From Alphaproteobacteria bacterium (GTDB taxonomy: Bacteria; Pseudomonadota; Alphaproteobacteria; Bin95): a stretch of 64,000 nt of DNA. Shown one piece after another: positions 44,560-53,903 of the stretch (position 1 is its first letter; each line of letters opens with the position of its first letter). Both the position numbers and the translations under genes were made by a program. The DNA lies in NCBI GenBank assembly GCA_020638555.1, contig JACKII010000001.1, forward strand, positions 930,001-994,000, given 5' to 3'. The notes under the pieces were generated by a model, which did not search any database, was not told where the DNA came from, and worked only from the letters and a program-made list of their open reading frames with translations.

Positions 44560-44613
44560 CCAGCGGGAGAAGACTCCGCCCTGGTACCAGCGGGAAAGCA
44601 CTCCGCCCTAGTA
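44560..44613. repeat. Two 27-bp tandem repeats spanning the PBP1A stop codon
   Basis: Units 44560-44586 and 44587-44613 are near-identical (CCAGCGGGA...ACTCCGCCCT...GTA). The second includes the minus-strand stop codon of the PBP1A gene (44608-44610), so the duplication probably arose there without altering the protein. Confidence 0.75.
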
Positions 44614-47052
44614 AATGCCGCCCATGCGTTTGCGAACCCGCGTGGCTTCGGTATCGGTCGCGGGTTGCGGCTGGTCGTCGGGGGTGTCGGCGATGGTGGC
44701 CTGGGGCGCGGCGCCGGGCTCGGTGCCGGGGCGGAACGCCTCCAGGATCACGTCGGTGTCGCCGGGCGACGGCAGTTTGCCGGTCTTCCGGTCGATGCGG
44801 ACGAACCGCACCCCTTCCGGTGCCCGGAACGGGTGGGCCGGATAGAAATCCAGCGCCTGCTTCATGAAATCGCCGAAGATCGGCGCGGCCACGACGCCGC
44901 CGGCTTCGTGCGGCCCCAGGCTTGCCGGCTGGTCGAAGCCGACGAACACGCCCACTGCCAGGTTCGAACTGAAACCGATGAACCAGGTGTCGCGCGCGTC
45001 GTTGCTGGTGCCGGTCTTGCCGGCAAGCGGCACGCCCGGAATGCGGGCGCGTTTGGCCGTGCCGCGGTCGATCACGCCCTGCAACATCGAGACGATCTGA
45101 TAGATCGACACCGGGTCGTCCACCTGCTCGGCCTGCCAGTCCGGCAGCGGAACGGCGTCCAGAATGGCGGCGGGCCCGGAGCAATCGGGGCAGGGGCGGG
45201 CATCGTGGCGGTATTCGGTCTTGCCGAACCGGTTCTGGATGCGGTCGATGAAACTCGGCTGGACGCGCTTGCCGCCATTGACCAGCATGGCATAGGCGGT
45301 GGTGAGCTTGAGCAGCGTGGTCTCGCCGCTGCCGAGCGCCATGGCCAGCACCGGCGCCATGTCCTCGATCACGTCGAAACGCGCGGCGGTGGCCGCGATC
45401 TTGTCCATGCCCACCGCATTGGCGAGGCGCACCGTCATCAGATTGCGCGAAAACTCGATGCCGAGGCGCATGGGCGAGGGGCCGTAAAACCGGCCCGAGC
45501 TGTAGTTCGAGGGCTTCCAGCCGCTGCCCAGCACCGTCGGGTCGCGCATCACGAACGGCGCGTCCTGGATGATGGTGGCTGGGGTGAAGCCGTTGTCCAG
45601 CGCCGTCAGATAGACGAACGGCTTGAAGGCCGATCCCGGCTGGCGCTTGGCCTGCACCGCCCGGTTGAACTCGCTGCGGCGCGCATTGTAGCCGCCGACC
45701 ATGGCCAGCATGCGGCCGGTATAGGGATCGACCGCGATCAGCGCGCCGTCGACCGCCGGTGCCTGGGTCAGGGCGAAGTCGCCCTTGTCGAGCGGCTTGC
45801 CGTCGGTGTCGAACGGGCGCACCAGGATCACGTCGCCGGCGCTGACCACGTCGGACGGCCGCTTCGGATCGCCGACCCGCCGGGAGTTTTGCTCGTACCC
45901 GCCGGCCCACTCCATCTGGCCAAAGGGCAGGGTGCCCTTGCTGCCGTCGGCAAAGGCGATGGCGACGGATTGGGCGCCGACCTCGCGCACCACCGCCAGC
46001 CGGGCCTCGGTGCCGGGATCGGGGTCTTCCACCGCGGCCAGCGCCTTCTGCCAGTCGCCGGCCAGGTCGATCCGCGCGACCGGGCCGCGATAGCCATGAC
46101 GGCGGTCATAGACCTCCAGCCCGCGGCGGAGCGCGGCCTGGGCGATGGTTTGCAGGCGCGGGTCCATGGTCGTGCGCACCGACAGACCGCCCTCGTACAG
46201 CTTGGTGTTGCCGAACTCGTTGGCCAGTTCGCGCCGCACCTGCTCGGCAAACCAGGGGGCGGGCTGCTTTCCGGTCTTGTCCAGCCCGGGGGCTTCGAGC
46301 GGCAGCGCCCGCTCGGACGTCAGGACGGCCTCGGAAATCAGCCCCTCGTCGGCCATGCGTTGCAGCACGACATTGCGGCGGGCCAGCGCCTCGTCATGAT
46401 TGCGCACCGGGTTGTAGGCGCTGGGGGCTTTCGGCAGGCCCGCCAGGAAGGCGATTTCGCCCGGATGCAATTCGTCCAGCGTCTTGCCGAAATAGCGTTC
46501 GGCGGCGGCGCCGATGCCATAGGCGCCCGCCCCCAGATAAATTTCGTTCAGATAAAGTTCGAGGATACGGTCCTTCGGCAGGGCGCGTTCGATGCGGAAG
46601 GCGAGGATGGCCTCCTTGATCTTGCGCTGCCAGGACACCTCGCTCGACAGCGAGAAATTCTTGGCCACCTGCTGGGTGATGGTGGAACCGCCGACCAGCC
46701 GGCGGCCGGTGCCGATATTGCGCAGATTGGTGACGGCCGCGCGCAGAATGCCGCGAACGTCGATGCCGTGATGCTGATAGAAATTGTTGTCTTCCGCCGC
46801 CAGGAAGGCGTTCTTGACCATGGGCGGCACTTCTTCGATCGGCACGAACACCCGGTTTTCGGTCGCGTACTCGGCCATCAACTCGCCGTTTTCCGCATAC
46901 AGGCGGGTGGTGATCGGCGGCACATAGGCTTCCAGCGCGCGGTTGTCCGGCAGGTCGCTGGCAAAGTGGTAGACAGCGGCGAGGCCAGCGGCGAGGCCGA
47001 TCACCATCACCACCAGATAGGCCCACAGGCCGCGCAACAACCATCGCTTCAT
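44608..47052 (-). CDS. mrcA: Penicillin-binding protein 1A (bifunctional transglycosylase/transpeptidase)
   Basis: An 814-residue class A PBP that polymerises and crosslinks peptidoglycan. It has an N-terminal membrane anchor (residues 8-28). The GT51 transglycosylase has catalytic Glu87 in AAEDNNFYQHHG and GGSTITQQVAKNF. An OB-like insert lies around 320-430. The transpeptidase has Ser474 in SAFK, SRN and the KTGTSNDARDTW motif. The Pro/Gln-rich tail is variable. It lies downstream of an amidase gene on the same strand, both cell-wall enzymes. Confidence 0.95.
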   Translation of the reverse strand: MKRWLLRGLWAYLVVMVIGLAAGLAAVYHFASDLPDNRALEAYVPPITTRLYAENGELMAEYATENRVFVPIEEVPPMVKNAFLAAEDNNFYQHHGIDVRGILRAAVTNLRNIGTGRRLVGGSTITQQVAKNFSLSSEVSWQRKIKEAILAFRIERALPKDRILELYLNEIYLGAGAYGIGAAAERYFGKTLDELHPGEIAFLAGLPKAPSAYNPVRNHDEALARRNVVLQRMADEGLISEAVLTSERALPLEAPGLDKTGKQPAPWFAEQVRRELANEFGNTKLYEGGLSVRTTMDPRLQTIAQAALRRGLEVYDRRHGYRGPVARIDLAGDWQKALAAVEDPDPGTEARLAVVREVGAQSVAIAFADGSKGTLPFGQMEWAGGYEQNSRRVGDPKRPSDVVSAGDVILVRPFDTDGKPLDKGDFALTQAPAVDGALIAVDPYTGRMLAMVGGYNARRSEFNRAVQAKRQPGSAFKPFVYLTALDNGFTPATIIQDAPFVMRDPTVLGSGWKPSNYSSGRFYGPSPMRLGIEFSRNLMTVRLANAVGMDKIAATAARFDVIEDMAPVLAMALGSGETTLLKLTTAYAMLVNGGKRVQPSFIDRIQNRFGKTEYRHDARPCPDCSGPAAILDAVPLPDWQAEQVDDPVSIYQIVSMLQGVIDRGTAKRARIPGVPLAGKTGTSNDARDTWFIGFSSNLAVGVFVGFDQPASLGPHEAGGVVAAPIFGDFMKQALDFYPAHPFRAPEGVRFVRIDRKTGKLPSPGDTDVILEAFRPGTEPGAAPQATIADTPDDQPQPATDTEATRVRKRMGGIY

Positions 47053-47160
47053 TCGACTGCTTCCGCCGTTGTCGGTGCGTTCGCCGTTCGAGACGCCTGC
47101 GCCCTACCTAAGCGTTCGGGGCGCCGTCGTCGACCCCGCGCGCCCGCGGCCTCGCAGCGC

Positions 47161-48384
47161 TCAACGGTCATCGGCCGCTGCCTGCCTGCGGTCGGCGAAG
47201 AAACTGTCGGTGGCGGCGACAATGCCGTCGATGATCGCCGCCCGGTGTTTCGCCGAAAGCAACAGCCGCTCTTCCTGGGGGTGCGAGAGAAAGCCCAGTT
47301 CGATGAGGGCGGCCGGCACGTCCGGCGCCTTGAGGACCGCAAAGCCCGCGTGCCGGATCGGGCGGTCCAGCACCGGCACCCGCAAAACCATGGCCTGGAT
47401 CAACTGGTTGGCAAAGCGCACCGACTGGTTCTTGGTCTCGCGCTGGGCCAGGTCGATCAGGATCGAGACCACTTCCGGCTGCTCGTCCGACAGGTCGAGG
47501 CCGCCAATGGCATCGGCCCGGTTCTCCTGCTTCGCCAGCGCTGCGGCCTCGGCATCGGACGCCTGGTCCGACAGGGTATAGACCGACAGGCCGCGCGCCC
47601 GGGGATCGATCGCGGAATCGGCGTGCAGGGACAGGAACAGGTCGGCGTCGAGGCGCCGGGCGATGTGCATGCGTTCGCGCAGCGGCAGGAACCGATCGTT
47701 GTTGCGGGTCAGGACGACGCGGTAGCGGCCGGTATCGCGGAGCGCCCGCGCCAGTTGCTGTGCCACGGCCAGGGTGACCGATTTCTCCAGCGTGTTGTGC
47801 CGGCCGAGCGCGCCGGGGTCGACGCCGCCATGGCCGGGGTCGATCACCACCAGCGGCCGCGGTTGCCGGCTATGACGGGTCGGGCGCGGCGGCGGGATCG
47901 GCACTTCGCGGAAATTGCCGAACTCCTGCGCGCGGTAGGTCCGGTCGGCCCGCCATTGCAGTTCCAGCGCATACCGGCGTCCGTGCGGCCGCAGCGCCAC
48001 CGATTCCACCCGGATCGGACCGGCAAGATCGAACACGATGCGCAGCGTGCCTTCCCGAAACAAACCCCACCGGACCGCCTTGACCTGCCGGCTCTGTCGC
48101 GCCGCCCGTTCCAACTGGCTTTCCGGCGCGCGCCAGTCCACCGCCGGCAGGTCGACCACCAGCCGCAGCGGCGAGGCCAGGGTGAACGCCCGGTAACCGA
48201 CGTTTGCATCGACCATCAGTTGCACGGTGCTGGCCGGGCCCTGCTGCACCAGTTCGACATCCAGGACTTGGGGCCTGGCCATCGCGCCGGCGGCCGGCAG
48301 GATCGATCCGGCCAGCAGGCACAGCCACAGCCCGACGACCCAGCCGGTGGCACGGGGCGATCGGGGGAAGATGGATTCGGCCAT
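47161..48384 (-). CDS. amiC: N-acetylmuramoyl-L-alanine amidase (AmiC type, AMIN plus Amidase_3)
   Basis: A 407-residue periplasmic amidase that separates daughter cells. A Sec signal (WVVGLWLCLLAGSILPAAGA) is followed by an AMIN domain around residues 40-150 and an Amidase_3 catalytic domain from VVIDPGHGGVDPGALG. Zinc ligands are His in DPGHGG, Glu in NTLEKSV and His in SLHADS; the catalytic Glu is in ALIELGFLSHP. A GTG at 48411 is an alternative start. PBP1A follows 108 bases downstream, so the two are probably cotranscribed. Confidence 0.92.
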   Translation of the reverse strand: MAESIFPRSPRATGWVVGLWLCLLAGSILPAAGAMARPQVLDVELVQQGPASTVQLMVDANVGYRAFTLASPLRLVVDLPAVDWRAPESQLERAARQSRQVKAVRWGLFREGTLRIVFDLAGPIRVESVALRPHGRRYALELQWRADRTYRAQEFGNFREVPIPPPRPTRHSRQPRPLVVIDPGHGGVDPGALGRHNTLEKSVTLAVAQQLARALRDTGRYRVVLTRNNDRFLPLRERMHIARRLDADLFLSLHADSAIDPRARGLSVYTLSDQASDAEAAALAKQENRADAIGGLDLSDEQPEVVSILIDLAQRETKNQSVRFANQLIQAMVLRVPVLDRPIRHAGFAVLKAPDVPAALIELGFLSHPQEERLLLSAKHRAAIIDGIVAATDSFFADRRQAAADDR

Positions 48385-48977
48385 CACGCGCTCGCGGAGG
48401 AGACAGGTCACCGCTAGGGCTTAACGGCGCTGCGGCGCAAACGCAATCGTCGGCAGAGACCGCCGTCCGCCGCGGCAAGCCTCCGCGGCAACGCGACCGC
48501 CAACAAAGAATTGTAAGCAGTCGCAAAACAGGCTATGTAAACACCACATTCGGATGGTGCGCGGTGCGCGATGTCATGCGTTCGGCCTTTCGATCGAGTG
48601 GAAGCCCGGCGGCAGGGTGTTTTCAAGCCCCGCCGACCCGCGTGCGAATCACCGCCGCCCGCTGCGCATTTCCCGTTTGACACTCTTGATGGAGGTTGAA
48701 GCACCGTTGCGTTCACCGACCGCGCCGTTTTTCCACTCAAGCGCGATTTTCGTGACGCTACCGGCTTGCTTGGACCTTCCGCCCCAATACCACACCGAAC
48801 GGCCCAGCCGGATCAGTTCGATGCCTGCGCGCCGGTTGCTGGCCAGGCTTCTACCCGCGATTCGCGGCTCCGAAGTCCGCCACCCGGCGGTTTATCCGCC
48901 TTCGCTCAACCGCGCGCCCCTCACACGAACGCCCCCCGGCTCCCCATCGGCCGTTCGCCGATCGGAGACCATCGTTT
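48385..48977 (+). promoter_or_regulatory. Long rne leader region
   Basis: The amidase and rne genes are divergent with about 590 bases between their starts. Apart from the promoter at 48511 I see no gene here. If that promoter is used, the rne mRNA has a leader of about 430 nucleotides. In E. coli a 361-nucleotide rne leader lets RNase E degrade its own mRNA; a similar purpose is plausible here. Confidence 0.45.
48511..48539 (+). promoter_or_regulatory. Probable sigma70-type promoter for rne
   Basis: TTGTAA (48511-48516), a 17-base spacer, and TATGTA (48534-48539), in an AT-rich island. This is the best promoter match in the divergent region, and points toward rne. Confidence 0.55.
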
Positions 48978-51818
48978 ATGACCAAACGGATGTTGATCGA
49001 TTCCAGCCATGCGGAGCAAACCCGCGTGGTCATCATGGAAGGCAACACGCTTCTTGAGTACGATTCGGAACTTAGCAGCCAACGAGCGCTCAAGGGCAAT
49101 ATCTACCTGGCCAAGATCACCCGGGTAGAGCCGTCGCTCCAGGCGGCATTCGTCGATTACGGCGGCAACCGCCACGGCTTTCTGCCGTTCAGCGAAATCC
49201 ACCCGGATTACTACCGCATTCCGGTCGCCGACCGGGAGGCGTTGCTGGCCGAACAGGCGCGCGCGCACCGCAATGACGATTTCGACGACGACGGCGACGA
49301 TGATGACGCCGCGGAGGCGGCAGACGATGCCGCAGACGAGGCGGACGAGCGCGACGCCGACGATGCCGCGGACGATGCGGACGAGGACGGTGCCGACGCG
49401 GCGCTGACGGCGGAAGATGGCGCCGCGGCGTATGCCGAGCCTTCGGACGACGACGCGGACGAAGACGATGACGACGGCGAGGCGGAAAAGCCCCGTGCCC
49501 GGCGCAACGGCCGGGGCCGCAGCAATGGCCGCGGCCGGCGCAAGGACAGCCGCGACGAGCAGGACCGCCGCCGCGGCGCGCGGCTGCGTCGCTCCTACAC
49601 CATCCAGGAAGTGATCAAGCGCGGCCAGATCATGCTGGTCCAGGTGGTGAAGGAGGAGCGCGGCACCAAGGGCGCGGCCGTCACCACCTATCTGTCGCTG
49701 GCCGGCCGCTATTGCGTGCTGATGCCGAACACGGCGCGCGGCGGCGGCATCAGCCGCAAGATCACCCAGGGCCGCGACCGCAAGCGGCTGAAGGGCATTG
49801 TCGACTCGCTGGAGATTCCGGGCGGCATGGCGGTGATCGTGCGCACCGCCGGCATCGGCCGCACCAAGTCCGAGATCAAGCGCGATTTCGACTATCTGGC
49901 CAAGACCTGGGAACAGATCCGCGAGGTGACGCTGCAATCGCGCGCGCCGGCGCTGATCTACGAGGAAAGCCAGCTCATCAAGCGGGTGCTGCGCGACAGC
50001 TATAGCCGCGAGATCGAGGAGGTGCTGGTCCAGGGCGATGCCGCCTATCGCGAGGCCAAGGACTTCATGAAGACCTTGATGCCGAGCCACGCCAAGCGGG
50101 TGCAGCCCTACAAGGACAGCTCGCCGCCGCTGTTCCACCGCTTCAAGGTGGATTCGCAGTTGGAGCATCTGCACTCGCCCATCGTGCAGCTGCGTTCCGG
50201 CGGCTATCTGGTCATCAACCTGACCGAGGCGCTGGTGGCGATCGACATCAACTCCGGCCGGGCCACGCGCGAGCGCCATATCGAGGAAACGGCGCTCAAG
50301 ACCAATCTGGAAGCGTCCGAGGAAATCGCCCGCCAGTTGCGCTTGCGCGATCTGGCCGGCCTGATCGTCATCGACTTCATCGACATGGAGGACCGGCGCA
50401 ACAACGCCGCGGTCGAGCGCCGGCTGAAAGACGCGCTGCGCAACGACCGTGCCCGCGTGCAGGTGGGCCGCATCAGTTCGCTCGGCCTGCTGGAGATGTC
50501 GCGCCAGCGCCTGCGGCCGTCCTTGCTGGAAACGATGATGCAGCCCTGCCCGCATTGCGAGGGCACCGGCCGCATTCACTCCGTCGGCACCAGCGCGCTG
50601 CATGTGTTGCGGGCGCTGGAAGACCATGGCCTGCGCGGCAATGCCGGTGTGGCCCGGGTGACCCTGGCGCCGGACGTGGCCTTCTACATCCTGAACGACA
50701 AGCGGGACGAACTGGCCCGGTTCGAGCGCGATTACAACCTGTTCTGCCGTTTCGAGCCCGACTCGACCCTGGTGCCGCCCGACATGCGGGTGGAGATGCT
50801 GGAGCGCGGCGAGTCGCCGACCCTCGACCTGGTGCCGCTGCCGGCGCCGGTCGTTGAGGCGGACGAAGAGGACGAGGACGAGGTCGAGGAGGCGGCCGAG
50901 GCGCGCAGCAGCCAGCCGCGTCGCGGTCGCCGCAATGGCGCCGCCGAACCAGCGGAGGACGAGGCCGACCGGCGCCGCGGTCGCCGCGGCGGTCGCCGCC
51001 GGCGGCGCGACGGCGAGGAGGCCGCCGTGGAGGCGGCCGAGCCGGTCGAACAGCCGGTTGCCGAGGAGAGCGGCGAGGCGGGCGAGGGCGATGCCGGCGA
51101 CAGCAGCCGCAACAACCGCCGCCGCCGCCGCCGCCGTCGGCCGCGTCCGGAGACGAAGAGCCTGCCGGGTGTCGCGGTGTTTGCCCGTGCGGCCACGCCG
51201 CTGGCCTTCCATGTCGCGCCCGAGCCGGACCTGGAGGCGGACGGCAGCGAGGCGGAGAGCGAGGCCGAGCCGGTTGCCGAGGAGAAGCCGCGGGCGCGCA
51301 GCGACCGGCGCAAGGACAAGGGACGCCGGGGCCGGGCACGCAAGGAAGAAGTGACGGCAGAGGACGCGACGGTCAACGGCGCCGCCGCGCCCGTGCCGGA
51401 ATCCGAGCCCGAGGCCGAGCCCGAGGCCGAGCCTGAGGCCGCGCCCGAGGCGGTCGGGGATGCCGTGCCCTCCGGGACGGAAGCCGCGGCGGAGCCAGAG
51501 GCGACCGAAGCTGCGGTCGAGCCGGAGACGGGCGAGGCAGACGCGGCGTCGGTTGTAACCGACGCATCCGACGCAATCGACGAGGCGCCCGCGGCCGAGG
51601 AACCGGCGGCTGCCGCCGAACCGGAAGCCGAGCCGGAAGCCGAGCCGGAACCGGAACTGGTGACGGCCGAGAGTGCGCCTGCACCCGCCATGGCCGGGAG
51701 CGAGCCGAGTCGGGGGGAACGCGCCGAATCCGAGCCGCTCCTGCCGACGCGGGAGCCGGCGGCGTCGGAGGCCAAGCGGCCGCGCCGTCGCGGCTGGTGG
51801 CAGCGGTTGCTGGAATAG
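48978..51818 (+). CDS. rne: Ribonuclease E
   Basis: A 946-residue RNase E/G. The S1 domain (GNIYLAKITRVEPSLQAAFVDYGGNRHGFLPFSEI) is split by an acidic insert of about 100 residues (roughly 97-205), typical of alphaproteobacteria. The catalytic DNase-I-like part has the two Mg-binding Asp, in VAIDINSGRATRERHIEETALKTN and VIDFIDMEDRRN; the zinc link is PCPHCEGTG. Residues from about 630 form a disordered tail with alternating acidic and Arg-rich blocks and an RRGWWQRLLE end, where degradosome partners would bind. Confidence 0.95.
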   Translation: MTKRMLIDSSHAEQTRVVIMEGNTLLEYDSELSSQRALKGNIYLAKITRVEPSLQAAFVDYGGNRHGFLPFSEIHPDYYRIPVADREALLAEQARAHRNDDFDDDGDDDDAAEAADDAADEADERDADDAADDADEDGADAALTAEDGAAAYAEPSDDDADEDDDDGEAEKPRARRNGRGRSNGRGRRKDSRDEQDRRRGARLRRSYTIQEVIKRGQIMLVQVVKEERGTKGAAVTTYLSLAGRYCVLMPNTARGGGISRKITQGRDRKRLKGIVDSLEIPGGMAVIVRTAGIGRTKSEIKRDFDYLAKTWEQIREVTLQSRAPALIYEESQLIKRVLRDSYSREIEEVLVQGDAAYREAKDFMKTLMPSHAKRVQPYKDSSPPLFHRFKVDSQLEHLHSPIVQLRSGGYLVINLTEALVAIDINSGRATRERHIEETALKTNLEASEEIARQLRLRDLAGLIVIDFIDMEDRRNNAAVERRLKDALRNDRARVQVGRISSLGLLEMSRQRLRPSLLETMMQPCPHCEGTGRIHSVGTSALHVLRALEDHGLRGNAGVARVTLAPDVAFYILNDKRDELARFERDYNLFCRFEPDSTLVPPDMRVEMLERGESPTLDLVPLPAPVVEADEEDEDEVEEAAEARSSQPRRGRRNGAAEPAEDEADRRRGRRGGRRRRRDGEEAAVEAAEPVEQPVAEESGEAGEGDAGDSSRNNRRRRRRRRPRPETKSLPGVAVFARAATPLAFHVAPEPDLEADGSEAESEAEPVAEEKPRARSDRRKDKGRRGRARKEEVTAEDATVNGAAAPVPESEPEAEPEAEPEAAPEAVGDAVPSGTEAAAEPEATEAAVEPETGEADAASVVTDASDAIDEAPAAEEPAAAAEPEAEPEAEPEPELVTAESAPAPAMAGSEPSRGERAESEPLLPTREPAASEAKRPRRRGWWQRLLE

Positions 51819-51945
51819 CCCCGCCCCTGCCGGGTGTATCGGCGGCGGACACCGGATCGCCCGCGGTCCGGGCTCTCTGGACGGGCTCTCTGGACGGGCG
51901 GGCGCCGGTGCGGCAGACTCCTGATCTCGCAACAGGAGGCTGTCG

Positions 51946-52587
51946 ATGACGGTTCTCACCCCGACATTGGTCTTGCGGGCCTACGCCATGGGCGTGTTCC
52001 CGATGGCGGAGTCCCATGACGCGGAAACCCTGTACTGGGTCGATCCGGACCGGCGGGGCGTGCTGCCGCTCGATGCGATCCATGTGCCGCGAAGGCTGAA
52101 GCGCACCGTGCGGCAGGGCCGCTTTCGGGTGCGGTGCGATACGGATTTCGAAGGCGTGATCGACGGCTGTGCGGAGGCGACCCCGGACCGCCGCGATACC
52201 TGGATCAATGCGGAAGTGCGCTCGCTGTTCCGGGCGCTCTATGACATGGGCGTGGTCCACACGGTCGAGTGCTGGCAGGACGATGCCCTGGTGGGCGGCC
52301 TCTATGGCCTGCGCCTCGGCGGGGCGTTTTTCGGCGAGAGCATGTTCAGCCGGGTGCGCGACGCCAGCAAGGTGGCGCTGGTGCACCTGGCGGCGCGTCT
52401 GTGCGATGGCGGCTTCACCCTGCTGGACACGCAGTTCATCACCGACCATCTGGCCCGGTTCGGCACGGTCGAGATTCCGCGCGACGACTACCGCGACCAG
52501 CTGGAGCGGGCCCTGACGGTGCGGGCGGACTTCCGGGCGGACCTGCCCCAGGCGGCTCTGGAAGCCTTTCTGGACCGCTGCATCTGA
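51946..52587 (+). CDS. aat: Leucyl/phenylalanyl-tRNA--protein transferase
   Basis: A 213-residue Aat, which adds Leu or Phe to proteins with N-terminal Arg or Lys and marks them for ClpS/ClpAP. Signatures are [11 protein letters not shown], the [13 protein letters not shown] segment, [21 protein letters not shown] and [21 protein letters not shown] lies 8 bases before the ATG. Size is close to the alphaproteobacterial norm. It follows rne by about 130 bases. Confidence 0.95.
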   Translation: MTVLTPTLVLRAYAMGVFPMAESHDAETLYWVDPDRRGVLPLDAIHVPRRLKRTVRQGRFRVRCDTDFEGVIDGCAEATPDRRDTWINAEVRSLFRALYDMGVVHTVECWQDDALVGGLYGLRLGGAFFGESMFSRVRDASKVALVHLAARLCDGGFTLLDTQFITDHLARFGTVEIPRDDYRDQLERALTVRADFRADLPQAALEAFLDRCI

Positions 52588-52591
52588 GCGC

Positions 52592-52876
52592 GGCGGCGGT
52601 GTTCGAAGGTGGACACCGGCCCCGGGTCTCGACCCCGCCTCGCGCGGGGGAGCAGGCGGCGGCGAGATCGGGGGGAAACCACACCAAGGAATGGTGTACC
52701 CCGGACGGTGCGGAGCGCCGATGTACCCCGGACGGTGCGGAGCGCCGATGTACCCCGGACGGTGCGGAGCGCCGATCCGGGGCCGCTCGCTGTCGCGAAC
52801 ACCGGCGGCGGCGGTGTTCGATGAAGGATACCGGCCCCGGGTCTCGGCTCGGCCTCGCCCGGGGAACAGGCGGCGC
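52592..52876. repeat. Repeat cluster: three 27-bp tandem units between two direct repeats
   Basis: The 27-bp unit GTACCCCGGACGGTGCGGAG plus CGCCGAT occurs at 52696-52722, 52723-52749 and 52750-52776 without change. Around it, the segment at about 52595-52660 (GGTGTTCGAAGGTGGACACC...) is repeated at about 52812-52876 (GGTGTTCGATGAAGGATACC...). A related sequence in the opposite orientation is at 41293-41370. This fills the gap between convergent aat and the PhyH gene and contains no gene. Confidence 0.8.
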
Positions 52877-52877
52877 C

Positions 52878-53798
52878 TTATTCGGCGGCGGTTTCGGCCG
52901 TGCGCCGTTCGCCGGTACGGGCCTCGTAGGTCTCGAACCAGCGCCGGCCGCCGCCTTTCTGGTTCTCGTAGATCGAGCCCTGGTTTTTCGCCGCCGGCAG
53001 CGGCAGGCGCACCGGCACCGCCTCGACCCGCGGTTCGCGGGTGCTGACGCCGCGGGCGATGCGGGATTCATAGGCCTCGTAATCGCCCTTCAAGCCCACC
53101 ATCGGAAAGGCATCGGCGGCGGCGTACTCGGTCAGCAACAGCCGGCGCTGGCGGTTCGAGGTGTTCAGGGCCGAGCCATGCACCGCGCGCACATGGTGGA
53201 TGGTCATGGAGCCGGCCGGCCCGGTCAGCATCTCCGCGCCGGAGAGGTCCAGGCCGATGGCATCCGGATCGAAGGCGCCGCAGAAAAAGCCGTCATGGTG
53301 GTGGTCGTAGACCGGCCCCTTGTGGCTGCCCGGCAGCACCATCAGCGGCCCGTTGCTTTCGTCGCAGTCGTCCAGCAGCAGGCCGGTGGCCAGCACGTCG
53401 TCATTGGTGTGCGGGTAGAAGGCCCAGTCCTGGTGCCATTCCACCGGCGCACCATAGCCGGCCGCCTTCATGTTCATCTTCGCGCCGTAGATGCGGATGT
53501 TTTCGCCCAGCAGCGGCACCAGCACGTCGGTGATGTCGGTGTCGCAGAACAATTCGCGGAAGAAGGGAAAATGGTTGTGCGGCTCCTTGATCCGGCGCAC
53601 GCGCGGATTGCTGGCGGAATGGCTGTCTTCCAGGTCGTAGACGCTGTTGTGCTCGGTGACGCTGGCCGCCTGGGCGATGATCCGCTCGGTCTCCTCGCGC
53701 AGCCGGCGCAGTTTTTCCGGGCTGAGGACGCCTTCGACGACGACATAGCCCTTTTCGAAATACTCTTCGACCTGCTGTTGGGAGAGGCGGACGGGCAT
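52878..53798 (-). CDS. Phytanoyl-CoA dioxygenase (PhyH) family protein
   Basis: A 306-residue Fe(II)/2-oxoglutarate-dependent oxygenase. The iron site is His122 and Asp124 in WHQDWAFYPH and the distal His207 in RAVHGSALNTSNRQRR, whose following Arg would bind 2-oxoglutarate. VLPGSHKGPVYDHHHDG between them is typical of PhyH relatives. The substrate is unknown; such enzymes hydroxylate lipids, amino acids or small metabolites. It is divergent from the DMT permease at 53904. Confidence 0.88.
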   Translation of the reverse strand: MPVRLSQQQVEEYFEKGYVVVEGVLSPEKLRRLREETERIIAQAASVTEHNSVYDLEDSHSASNPRVRRIKEPHNHFPFFRELFCDTDITDVLVPLLGENIRIYGAKMNMKAAGYGAPVEWHQDWAFYPHTNDDVLATGLLLDDCDESNGPLMVLPGSHKGPVYDHHHDGFFCGAFDPDAIGLDLSGAEMLTGPAGSMTIHHVRAVHGSALNTSNRQRRLLLTEYAAADAFPMVGLKGDYEAYESRIARGVSTREPRVEAVPVRLPLPAAKNQGSIYENQKGGGRRWFETYEARTGERRTAETAAE

Positions 53799-53903
53799 GG
53801 CGCGCGGTTCCTGCGTTTGTTTTTGGGCCTGCGGGGCACTCTGCCCCTTTACCCCGAAGCGGGCAAGCGGCACTACTGCGGCTTCTCTCCGTGTGGAAAG
53901 CCG

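Noticed and set aside
44665..48417. A 1,250-codon plus-strand frame opposite PBP1A and the amidase
   Set aside because: No domain-like sequence; the minus strand carries two full cell-wall enzymes with all active-site residues.
49250..49500. Acidic insert in RNase E considered as a foreign insertion
   Set aside because: Alphaproteobacterial RNase E proteins typically have an acidic or charged insert at this place in the S1 domain, so it is normal for the lineage.
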